Assembly (NCBI RefSeq): GCF_033118175.1 | Contig: NC_083704.1 | Coordinates: forward strand, 47,208,501 to 47,272,500 | Direction of reading: 5' to 3' | Source: Dama dama | Taxonomy: Eukaryota > Chordata > Mammalia > Artiodactyla > Cervidae | DNA length: 64,000 nt | Shown: positions 34,101 through 46,100 of the stretch, in pieces | How positions within the stretch are numbered: position 1 is the first letter of the stretch | Layout: each line of letters begins with the position of its first letter | Position numbers and translations under genes: made by a program | Notes under the pieces: generated by a model | Told to the model about the DNA's origin: nothing | The model's input: the letters and a program-made list of their open reading frames with translations, nothing else | Databases searched by the model: none

Positions 34101-37100
34101 GCTAGCTCCCTCTCTTTGTGATCAGTGACTCTTTGAGGTCTCAAAGGTGCCCACCTGCTGGGGTGGAGCAGCAAGGCACACATCTCCCTGTGATTTGGGA
34201 CCCGTGTTCCCACCACAGATCCTTACATACGTTCCCCTCGCAGCCATGATGTAAAAATCCTGCCCCCTGATTCCAAAGAAAATAACCAAGCGCGTGTACT
34301 TCAGTCAGGAGGCTGTGGCAGGACCAAGTTTTAAAAGATGCCAAGCTCTCCCAGATTGCTCCCTTCAGAGCCTTTCCATTAAAATCCATAGCTTTTGTCA
34401 AGCTTTGCCTTTAGAAGAAAGAGCAGCTGGAAGGGATGGAGGGCAATGGTCCCCCTTAAGAGCTCCATCAGCCTTCCTCCTTTCCCGAGCCCATGGGGAC
34501 CCTGCATACTGCAGGGTGGCTGCTATACAAACCGAACGTTTAGACAGAGCCCTCTGTACCCCCAGCCACCAACTCTCCATAAATCCCTCCAATCCCATCC
34601 ATTCTAGAGCGAGACACTCACACCAAAGTTCTTGGGGTGGTTCCAGTCATCTCCAAGGATGAGTGGAGGCCGTATAAATTGAGGGGTATCCTGACTGAGC
34701 ACCCCTCAGTTTCTCTGGCTCCACCAACTCCACGACCTGGGACCCACCAGGCTGATCTGGTCCCCAAGCTTCTGAACATGCTGCTCCCTCTGCCTTGCAC
34801 TCTGGCCCGTGTGCCTCCCCTGGAAAATACTCTATGCCCTCCAGCCTCCCCGACCCACGCCCTCCGAGGCAGATCAAACAAAGCCCCACTCCAGCCTCAC
34901 AGAGCATCCCCCACCCCCACGCCACCACACTGGTCCTCCTCACAGACCGGGCCCTCCTCCACGGTCCCGATGGGGAGGTTTGGCCTGCTCCTCTGTAACA
35001 TGCGGGGTCACGCTGGGTTTCTCCCCTCTCTGCCCGCAGTGGGACGGTCAGCCACCCATGCCCTGGTCCAGGCCCAGCTGATCTGCTCCGGAGCCCGGCA
35101 GGGCATGCACGCCTTTATCGTCCCCATCCGGAGCCTCGACGACCACAGTCCGCTGCCAGGTAAGCTCCTGCTCCCCTAGGACCCCTGCCAGGAGACCCCA
35201 CCAGGCCTCCCTGTCCTGGGCCCCAGAGGTCCATGGGGGAAACTGGGGCCTATCTCCTTTGGGCAGGGACCAGTCCAGTTGCACAGACCTGGTGCTAACC
35301 GGCTGGGTGGATACAAGCAAGATTCAGCACCTGAACTCAGCCTGCTCACCTGCAAACAGCTGTGATGACCCCAACACCATGGGCGGCTGTGAGGCTCGGA
35401 TAAGTCAGCCTCGTCCGAGGCTGTGTGCTACCTGACATGTAAGCCCTGAACTGACGGCCACCCCACCTCCGTCTCCTCCTAGGGATCACCATTGGGGACA
35501 TTGGGCCCAAGATGGACTTTGAACACACGGATAATGGCTTCCTCAAACTGGACCACGTGCGCATCCCCAGGGAGAACATGCTGAATCGCTTCGCAAAGGT
35601 GGGTGCTGGGGAGGATGCAAGCCTGCATTGCCTGCGAGGGGGCAGACACACCCCACGGAATGCTGCTGCTGCCCCTGGGTCCTTCTCTAGGATTGGGTTT
35701 GGGGCACCCCTCCCTGAGGGGCTCTGGTGTCCCGCAGACCTCAGTAAAGTCCCAGTTCTGGAGCCGTGTGATCTTGGGCAAGTCACTTGGCCTCTCTGAA
35801 CCTGAGTAAATGCTCCCCGCACGGGGAGGCAGAGCGGTCACGGGGCAGGGTTGCAGGGCCATGTGAGGAAAAGAGGGACAGGCTGAGGATGGTGTGCGCA
35901 TGCACCTCCAGCACAGCCTGCACACAAATCTCCAACAGGCACAGCCAAGTGCCGGAGGAAGTTCTGGCGGGGGGGTCCCCACTTTGCCAGGCAGGACCAT
36001 GGACACGCGGGAAGCTGTGGCTTGTGGGGAGGTCTGGGGTGTCCCGGGGAGGAGCTGTGAGCCGAGGCATGTGGGCAGTGGGTATGGAGCAGCAAGTGCA
36101 GGCGAGTTTCCGTTTAACAATGCTTCACCAGCACACCGCGGCTGGTGCTGGCCGGGTCTACTCCGGGTGAGCAGCCAGAGAAAGGCAGTGTCTACAGCGC
36201 AGGGAGGCCCGCCGTTTGGGCGCCGGAAGGCTGGGGAGCCCCAGCTCAGACCCACTGTCTACCAGGTCCTGCCAGATGGCGCCTACGTCAAGCTGGGAGT
36301 ACCGCAGAGCAACTACCTCAGCATGGTGGTGGTGCGTGTGGAAGTCCTGCTGGGCGAGGTCATCCCGCTGCTGCAGAAGGCCTGCATCATTGCCATCCGC
36401 TACTCCGTCGTTCGCCGCCAGTCCCGCCTCCGGCCCAGGCAAGGGGCGCCCAGCGGAGCCACCACAGCGGGGCCCCCCGATCCCACAGTGTCTGCCCCCT
36501 GACCCCAGCCCTCCGCCAGAGTGGGGTGCCAGGAGCACACCTGACCCGCCTCGTGCACACACTGTCGCCTGGGCCTGGCCCATCCGTCTGTGGGGTCTCC
36601 ATCTGGCTCCCTGGAATCCCGCTGACCAGCCGGCCCCACTGTATCTGGCGGTCAGAGTCTGGCCCCGCACCACCCGAGTGGGCCGGTCTGTCCACATGGG
36701 TCCCCTGTGGCCGTGCCAGGCTGAGTGTCGGCTGAAGGGCTGGGCGCCACGCTGTGGGTGAGCACGCTCCGGAGGTGGTTCTGTCAGCTGTGAATGCTTG
36801 TGCCTAGAAAAGCCCGCTGTCACATCTGGGCTGGAGATGGTTCTGTCTGGTTGTGACTGTCAGCTGCTGGCTGTGGTATGCCCACATCTAGATCTTCTGT
36901 TGTCTGTGGTTGTGTCGGGCTAATACTGTCTACTCCATGGCAGTGAAGGGCTGACTATAGCCTCTGCTTTTTTTTTTTTTTTTTTTTTTTAATGATTTGC
37001 CCTCATTTTTTTCATTTTAAAAGTAGCAAGTTAAAAAAAAAAAAAAAGGAGCAGGTAATTCACAGGAGAAAAACATAAGTTTTTCTGCTTTAATGTGCGT

Positions 37101-40100
37101 ATGTGTACAAAGGCATGTTCCCTCATGCATGCAGGCACATACACACACGCAGTTATCAAATTCACCAGAAAAAAATATAGAACTGCCCATTACATTTCAA
37201 TTTTCGGTAGACAAAGAATTTTCTAGAATAAACATGTCCCACATGGGCACACACCCAGGCTGCAGCAAACTGGAGTCTGGGCCTAGGGGGCTGCAGTGTG
37301 AGCTCAGGGGGAGAGGCTGGGCTGGGCACGGCACAGCTGACTGAGCTCGTGGGGCAGAGACAGGCGGGGGTCAGGGCAGCTCTCGCCCCGACTCCACTGA
37401 ACGACCCTGGGCAAGCCCTCTGCCCTCTCTGGGCCCACTTCCTCACTTGCAAAGGGAAGAGCAAGACGACCAGGGCCAGGACACGAGGACGTCTGGTCCA
37501 AGAATCTGGTGGCATTTCACACCATGGGCTCAAGGACCCACAGCTGGCTCACGCAGAGGGGACTGAGGGCCAAGGCCAGGCAGGCCTGGGGCCACCCCCC
37601 ACTCGGCTGCTCGCGAGCTGCAGGACCTCAGCCTGGCCGCCCAGCCCCGCCGCCCCTCGGCGTCCCCATCTACTCACGGGCCTGACAAGAACGCGCTTCC
37701 AGGGTGCTGAGGCACGCCAGGCCCTCAGCCCAGGGTCCTTCACTGGCAAGCCCAAGGCCCCTCGGCCAGCCTGGCTGCAGAATCCTGGGCTGAGGGAGTC
37801 GTCTCTGGGGACAGGCGAGCTGGGAGGATGGTATTGCCGGTGGTGTCCTGCTGGAGCCCAGGTTTATGAGCTGCAGAAATGCCCTGAGGATGCTTCTAAC
37901 AGTGCATGTCCAGGGGAGGGGCTGCCGGCCCGAAGAGCAGACACCAGGTTTCACCCCATCCCCCACGGGAAGCCTCTCATGGTCACACTTTTTTTCAAGT
38001 AGTTACCTACCGTGGGCCCCAAATGCTGACCAGAGCCCCAAGCGCTGGGGACACAGTAATGCATGAGGCAGGAGAAATCACTACCTCAGAATTGCATCAA
38101 GCCCACGTTCACAACCTCAGCGTTACTGACTAGGTTTCACAGTATTTCCCAGCACACAGCACGTGAAGCTGGACAGTGAAAGGTCAAGGGTCACATAACC
38201 CAGGCTTCAGGGCCACAAGCCCTCACCTAAATCCTTGAGACCGGGTATGCTGGTATTCAGAACTTGCCAGTTTTCGCAGGTACATATACTGTAATTCTGT
38301 AAACTTCCACAAGGGGCAGCAGCCACCAGCAAACATGTCAGCATTTCCACAGTGAAACGTTCGATGTTCATGTGAGATAGGTCAGGTCTGGCAGTGAGTC
38401 ATCAACAACTGTCCCTTTTTAAGGCTTTTATGGCCTTGGGGATGCGGGAAGGTGGGTGGGGCAGGTAGCAACCCTCTAAATCTGCTTTCCTTTCCCTCAG
38501 CGACCCGGAGGCGAAGGTCCTAGACTACCAGACGCAGCAGCAGAAACTCTTCCCTCCGCTGGCCATGGCCTACGCGTTCCATTTTGTGGGCAACCACCTC
38601 CTGGAGTTCTTCCACCGCTCCTACAGCTTCATTCTGAACAGAGACTTCACACTCCTGCCTGAGGTACCTGCTTCCTGGGGGGGCAGAAGCTGCGACCGTG
38701 GCTGAAACTGTCCTCTCCCGGGACACAGCCCCAGTCCTGCTCCCCCGGGACACAGCCCCAGTCCTGCCCGCCCTGGGCTCTTTCTGCCTGCCCCCCCCCC
38801 ACCACACAGATTTTCAACATCCCAGCCCACCCCCCCGCCCCGGGTGAACCATATTCTGACATAGAAATCCTCCCAGGTCTGGCCCCCAGGAAGCTCTAAA
38901 TATGTTAGATGAAGTAATCACGGACAGTGTACAGAACACAGGGGACAGTCCCTGGTGTGTCTCTGAAACCCAGAAAGCTCTGAAAACCAAAAGCCATGTA
39001 GAACTCACTGGGTGGCACAGTTTGACCGGAATTGCCCAGATTTATCCCACTCGCTGTGAATACATTTTGCAGCAGAAATACCAGTACATCAATCAGATCA
39101 CTAAGGTGCCCCTGGGCTCCTCTAGGTGTATATTTAATCCACCTTAAATGCTGTTTTACCTTTCTAAAATTCGAAAAATATTCTGATTCCAAAAACACAT
39201 CTGGCCCCAAAGCCCTCTCAGATAAAGGACTGTGGACATACACACACACTAAGATTTAGTCTGTGCAGGCCCTGAGTTTATGAGCACTGCTTCAGTAATC
39301 TGTCCACTCTACAGCAGGCAGCATACCCATTTTACAGATGAGGAGAGTGAAGCAGAGAGGTTGAGGGACATGGCCCTTCCTCCCAAGGACTTGGAAAGTC
39401 TGAGAGACGGGTAAGGACTTGCAAAAACCAAAAACTCAGACCAGGTCTATTGCCTGGCGGCCGCTCCTCCAATTTAAAACAGTGGGTTGACGGTGGACCC
39501 ACGTGCTCACAGACAAGCTCTCCAAAATCTCTGCTTGTGGGGACAATCTGCAGCTCCTGGATAATGGTGAGACCGACCTGGGAAGCACTTTCTTCCTGAG
39601 ACCCTGGAGACTCTGGCCTGGATGGTTTTCCTCTGTTCTTACCAGCCCCCCAGAGACACTGCCTCTCTCTCTGACCCGGGTCTTTCATTCATCAAGTCAT
39701 GGGCTGAGGAAACAGTTCTCCCCGCACAGAGCGGCGCTCAGCACCCATGGGCGCTCTCTGAGTGGCAGGCACACGGTTCCCGACGCCGCCTGACCCCCTT
39801 CTTATCCTCGCAGCTTCACGCGCTGAGCGCAGGTCTGAAGGCCATGCTGTCGGACTTCTGCACCCAGGGGGTCGAGCAGTGCCGCAGGGCCTGTGGAGGA
39901 CACGGCTACTCGAAGCTGAGCGGCCTGCCCTCCCTGCTCACCAGAGTGACAGCCTCCTGCACTTATGAGGGCGAGAACACGGTGCTCTACCTGCAGACGG
40001 CCAGGTAAGGCCCAGGCCTCTGCCTGGCGCCCAGGGACCCCACTGAGCTGCTGCCTGGGTTGGCGCATCATCTCACGCCCACGGAGGGAGCTGACTTTGG

Positions 40101-43100
40101 GGACGCCACGTGGGAGCTGCCCAGATCCCACGCCATGTCTCCAATCCATCCCCTCATCCCCAGACCCTGCAGCCTCAGCCAGGCCGCCAGCCCCGCCCCC
40201 TGGACCACAGCATCAGTCTCCTCATTGCTCTGCAGCTTCCCACCTGCCCCACTTCAGTCCTTTCTCCACGGGCAGCCAAGGGCACCTTCTCAAAGCCTAA
40301 AGATGATCACCTCTTTCCCCGGGTCCCAATTCTTCAGTCACTTCCCTCAGCTCCCAGGAAAAGGCTACACCCCACGCTGCAGCCTAAAAGGGCCTTTCGA
40401 TCTGGCCCTGCCTCCCTCCGTCCTCTCCCCACCTCCTCCTAAGCTCACTTCTGCGGGGCCTGCACCCTCACTCCCCTCCACCCCCAGGTTTCTGGTGTAC
40501 AGCCTGCTCCTCCTCACCCTTCGGGTCTCAGCTAAAATATCTCCTCCAGACACTCCCCCTGACCACTCCGTCTAGGGCAGCAACTGCCATTTCCTTGGAG
40601 CAGTTATCACAATCTGAATGTCTCTCTCTGTGTGGTGGGGAGTGCCCTGTTCACTGCGGCATGCCCAGGTTTAGCGCGGGGGTCTGCGCCGGAGGCCCCA
40701 CCCTGGAAGACAACGGGGAATGACTCATTCCTCATCCCCCCAACAGGCAGTTTCTTCTCTCGTGCGTCTGTGGCTGATGAGGCCTTTCACGTGCCTCCAT
40801 CTCAGGGGACTAGACAGGACAAATACTTCTCCAGGCAGGGAGAAAGGACTGGCAAATTTGCTATATAACATTTCTTTAAAAACTTGTAAATATACAACAT
40901 GACTTTTTTCTTCAAATTACAAAAGGAATACAAAATCATGTCTTAGATATTCTATGCCCCACGCTGTGCCAAGCACTCAGAAAACACTGTCTCATCCAGT
41001 TTTCACGGACCCCCTATCAGATGACTATCATCGTCATCTAGAGATGGAAGCATGGAGGCTGAGGGACGTGAAGTGACTTCTACAGGGTCACAGAGGTCTC
41101 AGTGGCATGGCATGGGAATCCAGGCTTCTCTGACCCAGAGCCTCTAACCACTGGGTTATTATAAAGAAGAAGCTAAGAGCCACCTGTAATTCTCCCATTC
41201 ATGTTTGCAATCTTGCCTCTATCCTTTGATCAGCTAAGAAAATTTAATTTCCGCAGTCACGGTATAATCGTCATAAATCCCCAAATCACAAGATCCTAAC
41301 CAAGACAGAAGATTCTGTTCCATTATCAGAAGGCTTTACGTTCAGGATCTGAGAATGTCTGCCCAGGTCTGCGGCTCCAGCCCCATTTCCCTGTGAAAGA
41401 AATTATAACCTCAGGTGCACTGTGGCTTTGAGTGAGGAGCAGCCGCCAGCAGGGACCCAGGAAAGAGCGTGGGTGGCCCTGGTTCTCCACGGGGAGCCTA
41501 AGGGTGCACGATGCTGGGAGAGAGGGGTGCTGGGCTGTCCCAGGGCCCCCCACCCTCTCACCTTTTGGCACCTCTGCCCCCAGGTTTCTGATAAAGAGCT
41601 ACCTGAACACTCAGAAGTCCCCAGGCTCCGCATCGAAGGGGTCGCTCCCTCAGTCTGTCGCATACCTGACCGCACCTGACCTGGCCAGGTGTCCAGCCCA
41701 AACGGCAGCCGACTTCCTCCGCCCCGAGCTCTACACCGCGGCCTGGGCACACGTGGCGGTCAGGTGAGCCACGCTGAGACACCCACTGTCCCACCCAGGG
41801 GCAGGCTCCGTTCCACTGAAGGCCTTTGGGATTGGCTGGGGGGACAGTCTCGGATACTCTTCCAAAAACCAGCCCCCTTTTCCAACCTCCTCCTCTCAGT
41901 TTCTGCCACGAGGGGCAGAGAGAAGGCAAATTCACACCTGTCACTTCCCCATCCTGCTCAAGATAACAGGAAAATATCACCTCTCAAACCAGTGCAAGGA
42001 ATTTTTAAAATCTTTAGGCTCTTATTATGGTTTGAAATACAAAGAATGTACCCATACATCGCAAATACCAAAAATGTATCAGTACTAATACTGACAATAT
42101 TATGGCATAATAATATAATTATATATGATAATGTAACATGATTATAATTATATATGCAATAGTTATACATAATTATATAATGTAATACTGATAACACTAG
42201 TACTGCTATCAGTACTAATATTAACACTAATAAATAAAGCATTGAGTCATCCCTCTGTATCCTCGGGGGGTTGGTTCCAGGACCTCTATAGATATCAAAC
42301 TCTCAGGATACACACACAAGTTCCTTCTATAAAATGGAATATTTGCAGATTTGCAATACTATAGGTATGTATTTGCATAAAACCTATGCATACCCTCCCA
42401 TATACTTTAAATCATCTCCAGATTACTTATAATACCCAATAAAATGTAAATATTATGTGAACAGGTATAAAGACAACGTTACTGATATGTTAATAGTTGC
42501 CAGTGTGCACCAAATTCTACTTTTGCTTTTTGGAACTAACTTTCAGGAGTTTGTTTTTCCCAAATATTTTTGATCCTTGGTTGAATCTGAAGATGTGAAA
42601 ACTGGATACAGAGGGATAATGGTACTTACATGGTCAAAACATCCCACAGTCTAAAAATAACGTTTAAAAATAGGAGTGTAACAAAGGATAGATTTTGTTT
42701 ACTCCCAGGGTCTAGTAGGCTCCAGGGCACACAGACAAGACCAAAGCCTCATCCACTCTTGTCATCCAGTAAACACCATCAGACACCGACCATGTACCAG
42801 GAACATCCACATGTGCCAGGGACTGGGGATAAAGACTGGGCATGGCCAAACAGAGACGCTCCCATGCAGAAGATGCAGAGATTTAACTACCCAGAAGGGA
42901 AACCTTCTGAGCCCTCCCCAACTAGGACACCAAAAACAACCCAGAAAAAACAGCTTCAGTACATAATAAGAGGTCTTATATCCCAACCAGTGATCCCAGG
43001 GATGGTTAATAGTTATTTCAAGATCAAAAGCAACTTAGAACATTCATCTATTTTCTCCACAAATATCTAGCAAGTACTTAATAATCCACCAGGCTCTAAG

Positions 43101-46100
43101 GATCCATCAGTAGACCAATCTGATAGAAACCAAAGTCCAGGCTTCACAGAAGTAACATTTCATCTGTGGAGGGGCGGGCAAAGGAAGGCTGCTCGGAGTA
43201 ATTAAAATGCCATCCCAGCTGGCCTTCCACACCCACGGATGCAGAGCCTGTGACCATACCACACTTTCATACAGGGACTTGAGTATCTCTGGTTTGGTAT
43301 CTGTGGGGGTCCTGGGACCATTCTCCCTGCCCCCCACCCACCCCCAGAGATAGCAAGGGATGCCTGTGTATTGCTTTTTGCTCAGAACTCAATGTGACAT
43401 GTGCTTATCTATCCCATGACAAAGCAAAATAAGTATTGCTTAATAACTGAGCTTGTTTTGCATACAAATCCAAGGGTCAGGAGCGGATGGGCAGGGAACA
43501 GAAGATAAAAGAGTAAAGGTTAACTAAATGGCAAACGACCAATTCTGTAGTCTGGAGAACAAGGGATGGTTTTCTTTCCCCCTCTTCTAAAGTCCCTTAG
43601 GTGGAACTTGGAGCAGAGTGGGTGACTGACAGGCTTCAACTAACCTTTAGAGGAAAATCACTCTCCTGTCTTGGGCACAGGAAGTCAGTCAACTGAGTGG
43701 TCTGAGAATGCTGGGATCAGGGCGGAGACTGCATCAGAAAGAGGGGAGGGCACCTGGTGCAGCTAGAGGTTAAGAGCTCCTTCCTATGCGTGACCCTGGA
43801 CCAACTCATTAACCTCTCGAGGGCTCCACGTTTCCCACTGCAAACTGGGAATGCCTTACCCTTAGGAGGGTTAAGGAGATTATATATAACAAATACATTG
43901 GCAACTCACTGTTCAGGTTTTTAACACCAACAAACAGTCAATAAATGGAACTGTTCTACTTCTGTGGGACCCAGGCATCCTGGGATCAAATGCCATCTAT
44001 CCCTTCTCCACTCAGTCAAGAAACAGAACATTTTTTTCCTCTGGCCTTCAGGCTCATAAAGGACTCGGTGCACCACTTACAGACACTGAGGCAAGCCGGG
44101 GCCGACGAGCACGATGCGTGGAACCAGACCACTGTCATCCACATCCAGGCCACCAAGGTGAGCTGCCAGTCAGCCAGAGCTGAAAGGCCTCGTTCTGTCT
44201 CCCCAGCAAGCTGCCAGGCCGAGAAAACCCGCCATTATGCCTCAGCCCTGCTCAGTGGCTGCCCTCATTTCACTTTCAAGGCTTTAGCCCCGGGTATTTT
44301 AATTAAAGGACTTAACTCCAAAGCAGTCTTGCTGGACTGGCAGCTCTTAGAGAAGAAACGTAATGAGGCGGTGTTATTGGATTTGCTTCAGGTTGTTCAA
44401 ATATTTCCTCCCAGATAGAAAAGCAGGTCAAGTCTCTCCTTAGCCCCACAGACAATCCATAGATGTCTGACTCCATTTCCACTGTGTTTTGTGTTTGTGC
44501 ATAATTCACTGTCTGCCAGCAAATACTTGCACTCCAACACCTGCCGTCAGGCTGGGTTCTGGGGGGCTCAAAAGAGGCCATGCATGGCTATGATCAGGAA
44601 AGCTGATCTGTCACGGGGAAATATAGGCTGCCCCAAGGTCCCAGAGCAGGTCCAAGTCCACCCACCTCAAGGAGTCAGAAAGCCGCCTCAGAAAAATCAT
44701 ACAGGCCAAGACTGCAAGGACGAGCTGAAATCAGCCAGGCAGTGGGTGGAGGCTGTGGCTTTGGAGAGGAAGGGTTTCCAGCAAAGGGGTCAGGAGATGC
44801 CAGAGGTGGAGGCAAGGAAAGGCACAGTGTTTGGGAGGAAATGCACGTCCTTCCAAGGAGAACCTAAAGGAAGACGACGAACAAGGAGGGGAAGGAGGAG
44901 AGGGGAGAAGGAAAGATAGGCACGGCCTGGCCCCTCCGACAGCACTGTGATAAGTCTGGCTTTTGTGTTCACTGCAGTGGAAAGCCTTTGCTTTTCTGAG
45001 GGTTTCCATCAGAGGAGTGAAACGATGAGTTTCATGTTAGAAGGATCATACAGACTGCAGCGGGAGGAGAGGACTGAAGGCTAGACACCAGTACAGAGCA
45101 GGCAGCAGCCGTCTGGGAAGGGCTGGGGGTGCCCCAGACCATGAGCCTGCCAAGAGGGCAAGGAGAGAAGTGGGTGGATGCAGAGATACTCAGGGTGTGG
45201 AAAAAAGCAAGGGACAGGCTTCAGACAGCAGTGCAGGGGCATGGAGTGAAGACTGGCTCCTGAGTTCCAGCTCAGGCAGCGGGGACTCTGGCCCTACCTA
45301 CAGCTGGAGAGCCAAGGTGGTCACTTCAGTCCTCAGGCAGCAGGCCCAGAAAACAGCTGCCTTACAACAGGAGAGCCCACGAGGGTTCTGCAGCAGCTCC
45401 CGGCGGCAGGCGGACAGGAGCGCCACCTGGTGGCCTGCCACCTCCATCGCATCAGCGGGTGCGGGGTGTGTGTGTGTGTCGGGGGGTGATTCTGCCACCC
45501 TCCATTCCACTCTGTCCACCACAGAGGTGCTGCCTGCTGTGTTCAATGCACCGTCAGCACAGAAGAGGGTAAGCAAAGGCTGTAGTCTCACCAGACACCT
45601 AGAAAGGCACTGCATCTGCCCACTGTTCACCTGCTTTCCAAACCCATGCCCTGCCTTCAAAGGCACCAGACGCTACCTGCTGGGGTTACCTCATTTAATA
45701 CCCATGACCCTGAGAGGGAGAGGAGCATAATCTCAGTTTTAAGGATGAACAGCTTCTTGGGAAGGCGGTGCTGATGCTGACCCTCTAAAGTCATAATGGG
45801 CAGGGAAATCTACACTTCCTGGGCTCTGCGCTCCAGGAGGCCTCGTCCTCTACAGAAAGCTCGAGGACCCAACGGGGTCTCATCTGGAAACCGACGTGTG
45901 CAGCTGAGCAACACAAAGGGCTGGTGGGAACAGTGGTAGAGGGGTGGACACGCAGGAGCCTGAGTTCTGGTCCTGGCTCATTAAAATCCAGTCTGTCTCT
46001 GGTGGCTTTGGCGACGCAGGGTAGCAGGTAATGCTACCAATTCTTAATCGAGAGACAGACTGCCCTGGTTCAGAACTCACTGCTACCACTCATTAACCAG

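Noticed and set aside
34637..35179. 180-residue + frame running into ACOX2 exon 5
   Set aside because: It runs across the intron 4 tail and exon 5 in a frame unlike the ACOX2 frame; no support.
35479..36823. Open frames of 200-258 residues antisense to ACOX2 exons 6-7
   Set aside because: Shadow frames of GC-rich ACOX2 coding sequence and flanking introns; the sense strand carries the real protein.
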